This document shows, piece by piece, positions 54,097-61,382 of a stretch of 64,000 nucleotides of DNA. The translations under genes were made by a program, and so were the position numbers. Each line of letters begins with the position of its first letter. Positions within the stretch are counted from its first letter, which is position 1. Source of the stretch: Ligaoa zhengdingensis (GTDB taxonomy: Bacteria; Bacillota; Clostridia; Oscillospirales; Ruminococcaceae); NCBI RefSeq assembly GCF_014384885.1, contig NZ_JACRST010000014.1, forward strand, positions 3,551 to 67,550, read 5' to 3'. The notes below the pieces were generated by a model, which ran no database searches, was not told the DNA's origin, and saw only the letters and a list, made by a program, of their open reading frames with translations.

Positions 54097-54127
54097 CAGA
54101 CAAGGACGAAAAACATGGAGATGGACT

Positions 54128-55312
54128 ATGCAGGACACGCGAAAGAAAAACAGAACAGCGCGGCCCGGCCGGCGGGAGAATGTGTACGAGGCGCAGCAGC
54201 AGAGCCGCGCCCGCACGCAGAAGCGCCACAAGCGCAAACGCCGCCGCAGCTACCTTGCGCTCTATCTGACGGTGCTGGTGGTGATGCTCGCCGTCGGGCT
54301 GGTGCTGATTTTTACGGTTTTCTTCAAGGTGCTGACCATTGAAACAGAGGGGCTTACCCGCTACGACGAGGATCAGGTGATCGCGTCCAGCGGCATTGTG
54401 GAGGGGGTCAACCTGTTTCGGATCAACCGGCCGGCCGTGGAGGAAAAGCTGGTGCAGAGTTACAGCTACTTTGAATCGGTCCATCTACGCTACAAGCTGC
54501 CCGACCAGGTGACCATCCAGGTCACCGAAGCTGAGCCGGTGGGCGCAATCCGCCAGGGGGAGACCTTCCTGCTCATCTCCGACGCGGGGCGGGTGCTGGA
54601 GTCCGCTGTGACCGAGCCGCCTCCCCAGGTGGTACAGATCAAAGGGTTCAACGCGCTTTCCATCGAGACGGGGGACACCCTGTGGGGGATGCTCGAGCGG
54701 ATGCAGAAGAGCGCGGAGAAAGCGGCGGCGATCAAGCCCGAGGATACCGCGGAGACGCGCGCTGCCAAAACCGCCACCAAACAGGCCAACGACCAGGTGA
54801 TCGGCAACATCAAGAGCCGCGTGGCGATGCTCGACGCCTACTTTGCCGCCGCGCGGGAGACAGGGTTCGACGAGACGACGGTTATCGACCTGAGCGACCA
54901 ATTCAACCTGATCGCCAACCTGGGCGACGGCATCGTGGTGGAGTTTGGGTCTGAGGCCGAGCTCGCCTATAAGATGCAGATGGTGCAGGCGGTGCTGGCG
55001 GAACAGGACGAGGGCTTTGAGGGAAGGATCGACGCCTCCAAGCCGGGGCGCGCCGGGGTTCGCCGCATGAGCCGCGAGGAGATGGAGATGACCCCGGATG
55101 AATACGCCGAATACCTCTATGAGCAGGCGGCCAGCGCCGCGCCCGAAAACGGGGAGGAAGCAGGGTTGCCCGACGGAGAGGACATCCCCTCCTCACAGCA
55201 GGAACCCTCCGCACCATCGGAGGACGAGCCTCCGCCGCAGGCGGAGCCGGAGAGCTCGCAGGAGGAACCTGTGGATGGACTCGATTCCCAGGGTTTGCCT
55301 GAAATCTATTGA
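54128..55312 (+). CDS. ftsQ: Cell-division protein FtsQ/DivIB with acidic C-terminal tail
   Basis: A 394-residue protein, long for FtsQ (250-300). ATG 54128 follows GGAGATGG; the frame extends far upstream inside murA. Parts: a basic cytoplasmic N terminus (KRHKRKRRRSYL), a membrane helix about 43-66, a POTRA domain (VLTIETEGLTRYDEDQVIAS onward, to about 137), and a FtsQ beta domain interrupted by an Ala/Lys/Glu-rich helical insert near 185-225. A Pro/Glu/Ser-rich tail covers the last 80 residues. It links FtsL-FtsB to the divisome. The insert and tail are unlike textbook FtsQ. Confidence 0.88.
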   Translation: MQDTRKKNRTARPGRRENVYEAQQQSRARTQKRHKRKRRRSYLALYLTVLVVMLAVGLVLIFTVFFKVLTIETEGLTRYDEDQVIASSGIVEGVNLFRINRPAVEEKLVQSYSYFESVHLRYKLPDQVTIQVTEAEPVGAIRQGETFLLISDAGRVLESAVTEPPPQVVQIKGFNALSIETGDTLWGMLERMQKSAEKAAAIKPEDTAETRAAKTATKQANDQVIGNIKSRVAMLDAYFAAARETGFDETTVIDLSDQFNLIANLGDGIVVEFGSEAELAYKMQMVQAVLAEQDEGFEGRIDASKPGRAGVRRMSREEMEMTPDEYAEYLYEQAASAAPENGEEAGLPDGEDIPSSQQEPSAPSEDEPPPQAEPESSQEEPVDGLDSQGLPEIY

Positions 55313-55484
55313 GAAACCCACAACAGATTGTATTTGTTCGCCATGATATTACCGAATTTGCGGATTTGTTGTGCTATCCTATTGAATTGAGAGCGAAAAC
55401 ATGTTAAAGTGAAATATATATATAAAATGATGATAACAACAGGATTTTACATACTCCATCAAGATTAATAGGGGGAAACCTTGG

Positions 55485-56660
55485 ATGTTTAACAATTTCA
55501 GCATTGATATGGAATACGACAATTGCGTGTCGATCAAAGTCCTCGGTGTGGGCGGCGGCGGCGGCAACGCGGTCAACCGCATGATCCAGGCGGGAATGCA
55601 GGGGGTCGACTTCGTCACAGTGAACACCGACCACCAGGCGCTGATGTATTCCCAGGCGGCACAGAAGATCCAGATCGGCGAAAAACTCACCAAGGGCCGC
55701 GGTGCGGGCGGAGATCCCGACAAGGGTCAGCGTGCGGCGGAGGAAAGCCGCGACGAGATCGCCGCCGCGCTCAAGGGCACCAGCATGGTGTTCATCACAG
55801 CGGGTATGGGCGGCGGCACCGGCACGGGTGCTGCTCCGGTGATTGCTGAAATTGCAAAAGAAATGGACATCCTCACCGTGGGCGTGGTGACCAAGCCGTT
55901 CCACTTCGAGGGCAAGCGCCGCGCCGAGCAGGCTGAGCGCGGCATCACCGCGCTGAAGGATCAGGTGGACGCGCTGGTGGTCATCCCCAACGAGCGGCTG
56001 AAGACCGTCTCGGATCAGAAGATTTCCCTCGCAAATGCGTTTTTGATGGCGGACGATGTGGTGCGCCAGGGCGTGCAGAGCATCTCCGATTTGATCAATG
56101 TCACCGGCGTGGTCAACCTGGACTTCGCGGATGTCACCACGGTGATGAAGGACGCGGGCTTTGCGCACATGGGCGTGGGCCGCGCCTCCGGCAAGGACAA
56201 GGCCAAGATGGCGGCGCAGGCGGCCATTTCCAGCCCGCTGCTCGAGACCTCGATCAACGGCGCGCGCGGCGTGATCGTCAACTTCACCGTTTCCCCCGAT
56301 ATCGACCTCGAGGAGATCGACGTGGCTTCCTCCATGATCCACGAGGCGACCCATCCGGATGTCAACCTGATCTGGGGTGTCGCATACGACGAGACCCTCA
56401 ACGACGAGATCAAGGTCACGGTGATCGCCACCGGCTTCGACGACGACCTGATCGAGCTCCCCTATGAATTCCAGACAGCACCGGCGGCGCAGCCAGCCGC
56501 CTCGACTTCCCCCCGCAGCAGCGCTGCAACTGCGACACAGGCGCGTCCGGCGGTGCAGGAGGTCGCCCCCACCCCTGTTCCTGAGCCGCTCAAGGCCGAA
56601 GAGGACGACGATGACGCCGATTTCTTCGATATTATGAAGATTTTCAATCAGAAAAACTAA
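55485..56660 (+). CDS. ftsZ: Cell-division GTPase FtsZ
   Basis: A 391-residue protein with ATG after GGGGGAAACC. It has IKVLGVGGGGGNAVNRM, the tubulin signature GGGTGTGAAP (about residue 108), the T7-like NLDFADV loop, a variable linker rich in Ala/Pro/Gln and the conserved C-terminal peptide DADFFDIMKIF that binds FtsA and SepF. It polymerises at mid-cell into the Z ring. A terminator closes the cluster right after it. Confidence 0.98.
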   Translation: MFNNFSIDMEYDNCVSIKVLGVGGGGGNAVNRMIQAGMQGVDFVTVNTDHQALMYSQAAQKIQIGEKLTKGRGAGGDPDKGQRAAEESRDEIAAALKGTSMVFITAGMGGGTGTGAAPVIAEIAKEMDILTVGVVTKPFHFEGKRRAEQAERGITALKDQVDALVVIPNERLKTVSDQKISLANAFLMADDVVRQGVQSISDLINVTGVVNLDFADVTTVMKDAGFAHMGVGRASGKDKAKMAAQAAISSPLLETSINGARGVIVNFTVSPDIDLEEIDVASSMIHEATHPDVNLIWGVAYDETLNDEIKVTVIATGFDDDLIELPYEFQTAPAAQPAASTSPRSSAATATQARPAVQEVAPTPVPEPLKAEEDDDDADFFDIMKIFNQKN

Positions 56661-56669
56661 TTGCGCATA

Positions 56670-56701
56670 AAAAGCGTCCGCTTTCACAGCGGGCGCTTTT
56701 C
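56670..56701 (+). terminator. Terminator of the division cluster
   Basis: AAAGCGTCCGC (56671-56681) pairs with GCGGGCGCTTT (56689-56699), followed by T. Confidence 0.87.
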
Positions 56702-56760
56702 TCATGCTCGCTGCAGGCATATGCGGCGGCTGTGCCCTCATACACTGTAATACCGGCTTT

Positions 56761-57954
56761 ATGCCCGCCTTTGCGCGGCGGAACCGGCAAACGAACATGG
56801 TTGCGGGGGATGGAGATTTGCGGCGAGCTCAAAGAATCTATCTGAGTGTCGTGGCGCTGCTGGCGGCATGCACGGTGGTATCTGCGGTGTCGCTTGGAAT
56901 GCGCGTCGCGCCGGCGCTGGCACAGGCGGAAACCGAAAAGAAGGATTACATCAAATGGGTCAGCTTCGATGTGCCCGCCTCGGCGCTGGACAAAGCCTAC
57001 AAGGCGGCGCTGCAAGCCAACGAGGAGGAGCTCAGCCTGGATATGGCGCACATCCTTGGATATTTGGCGGCAACCTACTGGGGCAACTGGCGCTCCTTTA
57101 AGAGCGCCGATGTGGATCGTCTGCTCGAGCGTGTGCGCGCTGGCGAAAACGTCGACGAGATGGCTGCCCAGTACAAGGACTATCGCTACTTTTGCGAGGC
57201 GTACGACGCCGTGCTGGGCGGCATGGTGGGGGACTACGCCATCGAACTGCCGGATGAAAACGGCGAGCTGCATTGGGTGGAAAAGTACGGCCTAAAGGCG
57301 TATCTGCCGCTTGCAGAGGGGTTCGGCTTCAGCCACTGCGACGACTTCGGCAATGCGCGGTCGTTCGGTTACCGGCGCAAGCATCTGGGCCACGACATGA
57401 TGGGCACGGTGGGTACGCCGGTTGTGGCGGTAGAATCGGGCACAGTGGAGGTGATGGGCTGGAACCGCTACGGTGGCTGGCGCATCGGCATCCGCAGCTT
57501 CAACAGTAAGCGCTACTATTACTACGCGCACCTGCGCAAGGATAAACCGTTCCAGCCCGGCCTCAAGGAAGGGGATATCGTGCAGGCGGGCGATGTGATC
57601 GGCTACCTGGGCATGACCGGCTACTCCGACAAAGAGAATGTCAACGGCATGAATGTGCCGCATCTGCACTTCGGCCTGCAACTGATCTTCGACGAGTCTC
57701 AGAAGGACGGCAACGGGGAGATATGGATCGACGTCTATCAGCTTGTGCAGTTCCTCGGCCGCAACCGCAGCACGGTGACAAGGGATGAGGAGACCGGTTA
57801 CTACCGACGCAAGTACACCTATATCGACTTCGATGCGCTCAACCAGACCGCGCCCGCGCCCAGGACCACGCCGCTTGACCCGGAGATGGGGGATGAGGAT
57901 TGTCCCATCCAGCCGGAAGAACCGGCCGCGCGCAAGGAGCAGGAGACGGAATAA
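56761..57954 (+). CDS. M23-family peptidase with N-terminal membrane anchor
   Basis: About 397 residues from ATG 56761; the start is uncertain, because no good ribosome site precedes it, ATG 56797 or others could serve, and the frame is open back to 56704. One membrane helix (RIYLSVVALLAACTVVSAVS) is followed by a helical domain and a LytM domain. The LytM domain has HLGHDMMG (zinc His and Asp) and HLHFGLQ (His-x-His), so zinc ligation is complete. This type resembles SpoIIQ/LytM-like enzymes of Clostridia that cut peptidoglycan cross-links. The Pro/Glu-rich tail is not conserved. It is convergent with the DUF218 gene. Confidence 0.85.
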   Translation: MPAFARRNRQTNMVAGDGDLRRAQRIYLSVVALLAACTVVSAVSLGMRVAPALAQAETEKKDYIKWVSFDVPASALDKAYKAALQANEEELSLDMAHILGYLAATYWGNWRSFKSADVDRLLERVRAGENVDEMAAQYKDYRYFCEAYDAVLGGMVGDYAIELPDENGELHWVEKYGLKAYLPLAEGFGFSHCDDFGNARSFGYRRKHLGHDMMGTVGTPVVAVESGTVEVMGWNRYGGWRIGIRSFNSKRYYYYAHLRKDKPFQPGLKEGDIVQAGDVIGYLGMTGYSDKENVNGMNVPHLHFGLQLIFDESQKDGNGEIWIDVYQLVQFLGRNRSTVTRDEETGYYRRKYTYIDFDALNQTAPAPRTTPLDPEMGDEDCPIQPEEPAARKEQETE

Positions 57955-57961
57955 ACAAAAT

Positions 57962-58007
57962 AAAGACGCCCGGTGCGGAACAATTCCGCCGCCGAGGCGT
58001 CTTTTTC
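57962..58007. terminator. Bidirectional terminator between convergent genes
   Basis: AAAGACGCC (57962-57970) pairs with GGCGTCTTT (57996-58004), with an inner GCGGAA/TTCCGC helix and T-runs or A-runs on both sides. Confidence 0.85.
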
Positions 58008-58009
58008 TA

Positions 58010-58765
58010 TCACCAGATGCGGTCGATCAGGATCGTTTTGGCCACCCCGAGCCATTCGCGCGCATAGTACATCGGGATCAGGCCGGGCGGGGTGCGGGAG
58101 CTGATTGCGGTGGGGGTGAGCCCCGCGTGGCGCGCCTGCAGCGCGGCGCGCAGCTGGTGGAACCCGTCGGTGCAGAGCGCAACGTTGGGATCCAGTCCGT
58201 TTTTACGGATCACCTCGGCTGAGTAGGCGAGGTTTTCCGCCGTATTGGTGGAGGCGTTTTCCTCATAGATGCGGTCGGAGGAGATGCCGCGCGCCTCCAG
58301 ATAGAGCCGCATCACCTCGCTTTCCGCGTAGGTTTCGCCGTCGCCCAGCCCGCCAGAGCAGACCACCACGGCCTGCGGATGGCGCTCCAGATAATCGAAC
58401 GCGGATTTGAGCCGCTGCTGTAGGATCAGGCTCGGAGAATCCCCGTTGATCTTGGCACCCAGGATCACGACCGTACCGGGCGGGTTGTTCACATCGGGGA
58501 CGTTTCCGTAGGCGAACCACAGCATCACGGCCGTGAGCGCAGTGAGCACAGCCAGCCCCATTGCCCATAGCAGGTTAAGAATGATGTGGGCCCTATGGGG
58601 CATCCGGTCGTAAAACGCGAGATAGAGCAGGCCGGCGGCGCCCAGCAGGAGCAACGCGAAATTTCCCGCGTTCCAAAAGTTGAACAACAGCATCGAAATT
58701 GTGGAGTAGAGTACGAGGCCGCCCGACAGAATCAGGCCGCCCCTGCGCAGGATAGGATGGCTCAT
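58010..58765 (-). CDS. DUF218/YdcF-like (SanA/ElyC) membrane protein
   Basis: A 251-residue protein. Three membrane helices fill residues 8-90, then a DUF218 Rossmann-like domain: VVILGAKINGDSPSLILQQR, VVCSGGLGDGETYAESEVM, the EENASTNTAENLAYS turn and VALCTDGFHQLRA. Family members take part in envelope polymer metabolism and vancomycin or cell-wall stress resistance; the exact reaction is not known. It follows and opposes the M23 peptidase gene. Confidence 0.9.
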   Translation of the reverse strand: MSHPILRRGGLILSGGLVLYSTISMLLFNFWNAGNFALLLLGAAGLLYLAFYDRMPHRAHIILNLLWAMGLAVLTALTAVMLWFAYGNVPDVNNPPGTVVILGAKINGDSPSLILQQRLKSAFDYLERHPQAVVVCSGGLGDGETYAESEVMRLYLEARGISSDRIYEENASTNTAENLAYSAEVIRKNGLDPNVALCTDGFHQLRAALQARHAGLTPTAISSRTPPGLIPMYYAREWLGVAKTILIDRIW

Positions 58766-58890
58766 AGCAACGCCCCGTTTGATTGGAATGCCACCAGTCT
58801 ACCAGAATTTTGTGAACAGGGTTTGACAGCATTCCGGCGAAACAGGGAATTTTTCGGAAGATGACCCCCGGCCGTAACCTCTTGAGGCGA

Positions 58891-60261
58891 CTACAGCTTT
58901 GTGGTTTTCTTCCCCATGGTTTCCCGCCTGCGGTAATCCCGTGTTGCGCGGAATACTACACCCGAGAGCCCCAGCAGGCCGATGAGGTTTGGAACCACCA
59001 TCAGGCCATTGAGGGTGTCGGAGATGCTCCACACCGTTTCCAGCTGCGTGACTGCGCCCACCGGAATCAGCAGGATGAACAGGTAACGGTAGATCCAAAC
59101 CGCCCAGCGCTTGCCGCCCGTGAGGTAGCCCAGGCAGCTTTCGCCGTAGTAGCACCAGCCGAGCATCGAAGCGATGGCGAAAAACACCAGCGCCACCGAG
59201 ACAAAGATCCCGCCCGGTTTCCCCAGGGCGCTGGAGAAGGCGGCCGAGGTCATCGCCCCTCCCGAGATCGGGCGGTGCAGCACCCCGGTGGTGAGCAGCA
59301 CCAGCGCGGTGAGGGTGCAGCAGATCAGGGTGTCTGCGAAGACCTCAAACATGCCCCACATGCCCTGCTCCACCGGGCTGTCGGTGTCCGCAGCCGCGTG
59401 AGCGATGGGTGCGCTGCCCAGGCCCGCCTCGTTGGAGAAGATGCCGCGCGCAAAGCCGTAGTGCATCGCGCGGGCGAGGCCGTAGCCGCCGCATCCGCCC
59501 AGTGCGGAGACAGGGGAGAACGCGCCCGCGAAAATTTCTGCAAAGGCCGCGGGTACGGCGGCGATATTGCGGGCGATCACCCAGAGAGAGAACAGGATAT
59601 AGAGCGCGGACATCAGGGGGATGGTGAGCTCGGTGATGCGGGCGATGCGCTTGAGCCCGCCCACGACGATGAGCCCCACCACCAGGGCCGCAGCGAGCCC
59701 CGTCGCCCAGGTGGGGATCGAAAAACTGGCCTGGAGCGCCCCTGAGATCGCATTGGCCTGCGTCATATTGCCCATGCCGAACGAGGCCGCCACGCACAGC
59801 AGCGAGAAGATGCCCGCGAGCAGTGGCGCGCGCAGCCCTTCGCTCAGATAGAGCATCGGGCCGCCGAAGTGCGCGCCCTTGGAATCGGTACCGCGGTATT
59901 TCACCGCCAGCAGCACCTCGGCGTATTTGGTCATCATGCCGAGCAGCGCGCTCACCCACATCCAGAAGATCGCGCCCGGACCGCCCAGCAGCAGCGCGGT
60001 GGCCACGCCGGTGATGTTGCCCACCCCCATGGTGCCGGCCAGCGCGGTGGACATCGCCTGGAACGGGGAAATGCCGTTTCCCCGCTTTTTGCGCCCGAAC
60101 AGGCTGCCTATCGTGACCCTGAGCATCCGCCTGAAGTGGGTGAATTGGAACAGGCCGCTGCCCAGGGTGAAGTACAGCCCGGAGCCGATGAGCAGAAGCA
60201 GCATGGCGGGGCCCCACACCAGGGCGCTGAGCTGGTCGTTGATGCGCGATACAAGTTCCAA
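58891..60261 (-). CDS. Alanine/glycine:cation (AGCS) symporter
   Basis: A 456-residue protein read from TTG 60261, six bases after GGAGGAGGG; more codons upstream have no site. Eleven or so membrane helices are seen. AGCS signatures include the N-terminal WGPAMLLLLIGSGLYFT, FQAMSTALAGTMGVGNITGV, GPGAIFWMWVSALLGM and the later FARGIFSNEAGLGSAPIAHA. It imports alanine or glycine with sodium. Probably monocistronic. Confidence 0.95.
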   Translation of the reverse strand: MELVSRINDQLSALVWGPAMLLLLIGSGLYFTLGSGLFQFTHFRRMLRVTIGSLFGRKKRGNGISPFQAMSTALAGTMGVGNITGVATALLLGGPGAIFWMWVSALLGMMTKYAEVLLAVKYRGTDSKGAHFGGPMLYLSEGLRAPLLAGIFSLLCVAASFGMGNMTQANAISGALQASFSIPTWATGLAAALVVGLIVVGGLKRIARITELTIPLMSALYILFSLWVIARNIAAVPAAFAEIFAGAFSPVSALGGCGGYGLARAMHYGFARGIFSNEAGLGSAPIAHAAADTDSPVEQGMWGMFEVFADTLICCTLTALVLLTTGVLHRPISGGAMTSAAFSSALGKPGGIFVSVALVFFAIASMLGWCYYGESCLGYLTGGKRWAVWIYRYLFILLIPVGAVTQLETVWSISDTLNGLMVVPNLIGLLGLSGVVFRATRDYRRRETMGKKTTKL

Positions 60262-60311
60262 GGGTAGCCCTCCTCCATACGGTACTGGTATCACTATATG
60301 AAAAAAAGCGC

Positions 60312-60336
60312 AAAAAAAGAAGGCGCCGAAGCGCCC
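60312..60336 (-). terminator. Terminator of the VOC-family gene
   Basis: On the minus strand GGGCGC-TTC-GGCGCC-type hairpin followed by T7. Confidence 0.8.
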
Positions 60337-60343
60337 TCGCAGC

Positions 60344-60718
60344 TTAAGCCTTTTCGGGGATGATCTCGATCCAGTAGCCGTCCGGATCGCTGATGAAGTA
60401 GATCCCCATAGCGGGATTCTCATAGCAGATACAGCCCATCTCCCGGTGCTTTTGGTGTGCAGCCTCCAGGTCGTCCACTGAAAATGCCAAATGGATTTCG
60501 TTGTCCCCCAGGTTGTAGGGCTCCCTGCGGTCGCGCAGCCAGGTCAACTCCAGCTGATGGGCGTGTTCCCGACCATCCCCCAAAAACACCAGCGTGAAGC
60601 TGCCGTCCTTCGCCTGTTTGCGGCGGAGCTCCACAAGGCCCAATGCCTCCTGATAAAATGCCAGGGACTTCTCTAAATCCAGAACGTTCAGATTGTTGTG
60701 CGCAAATGCAAATTTCAC
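60344..60718 (-). CDS. VOC (glyoxalase/bleomycin-resistance) family protein, lactoylglutathione-lyase-like
   Basis: A 124-residue protein with GTG 60718 after GGAGG. Two beta-alpha-beta-beta-beta modules are seen: KFAFAHNNLNVLDLEKSLAF opens the first with a His ligand, NEIHLAFSVDDLEAAH starts the second, and YFISDPDGYWIEII ends with the Glu ligand. It resembles GloA-like metal enzymes that rearrange the methylglyoxal hemithioacetal, but the glutathione pocket cannot be judged, so another small-molecule role is possible. Confidence 0.86.
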   Translation of the reverse strand: MKFAFAHNNLNVLDLEKSLAFYQEALGLVELRRKQAKDGSFTLVFLGDGREHAHQLELTWLRDRREPYNLGDNEIHLAFSVDDLEAAHQKHREMGCICYENPAMGIYFISDPDGYWIEIIPEKA

Positions 60719-60790
60719 AGCGTATAACCTCCTTTGCCTGATAGCGCTATTGTACCCGAAACAGGCGCGGTGCGCAAGCATTCAGGGGGT

Positions 60791-61123
60791 TTACGAGGTG
60801 TAATCTTCGATCAGGGAGACCAGCTCGGCGTAGTCCTTGGCAGCGACGCCGTTTTGCAGTTGGCTCTGGTCCAGTTCCGGCAGGGTTTTGACGTAGACGT
60901 CGAATACGAGGTCGGGCGCGGTCGAGCCGCGCTGGTACACGGCCAGGCGGCCCTGGTAATTTTTCAGGAGATATTCGTAGTTTTCGGCGTCCTCCATGGG
61001 CACTGCGGCGCCGCTTTGCCCAATGGGTTCGGCGCTGTGCGGGGTAGTCAGCTGGACCAGGCCGAACCCCAGCAGGGCGGCGGCCGCCAGCGATAGGATA
61101 GTCGCAGTGAAGCTGGCGCGCAT
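60791..61123 (-). CDS. Small exported protein with BofC C-terminal-like domain
   Basis: A 110-residue protein with ATG after GGAAAGGGGG. An N-terminal signal or anchor helix (about 5-26) is followed by YEYLLKNYQGRLAVYQRG, a DVYVKTLPELDQSQL segment and the closing AELVSLIEDYTS. These match the C-terminal domain of BofC, the forespore-secreted protein that modulates SpoIVB in Bacillus. Here it stands without the rest of BofC, and a sporulation link is only suggested. Confidence 0.7.
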   Translation of the reverse strand: MRASFTATILSLAAAALLGFGLVQLTTPHSAEPIGQSGAAVPMEDAENYEYLLKNYQGRLAVYQRGSTAPDLVFDVYVKTLPELDQSQLQNGVAAKDYAELVSLIEDYTS

Positions 61124-61210
61124 AGCGGAGCCCCCTTTCCAACAGAATTGCGCGATTCCATACTCTTGTGCCTAGTGTGAACAGAAATCGGAAAATTTAT
61201 ACAGAAATCT

Positions 61211-61243
61211 AAAAAAGGAATCGCATACAATTCCTTTTAAAAA
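61211..61243. terminator. AT-rich hairpin between divergent genes
   Basis: AAAAAAGGAAT pairs with ATTCCTTTT around a loop of eight, with T or A runs at both edges. It lies between the BofC-like gene and the promoter of the penicillin-binding protein. Confidence 0.5.
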
Positions 61244-61270
61244 AATTAACATTTTGTGCCGTGAATATGG

Positions 61271-61276
61271 TATAAT
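61271..61276 (+). promoter_or_regulatory. Extended -10 promoter of the class A penicillin-binding protein
   Basis: TATAAT preceded by TGG (an extended -10). The best -35 candidate, TTAACA at 61245-61250, has a long spacer, so the extended -10 probably matters. Confidence 0.6.
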
Positions 61277-61382
61277 AGTAAAAGTTATCGGCTTTTGTCC
61301 CATCGGAAACACAAGCCCGCACGTGCCACATGGCTGGACGCGGGCGTTTCATCAAGCTACACAAGGGGGCGACAACACTTCC

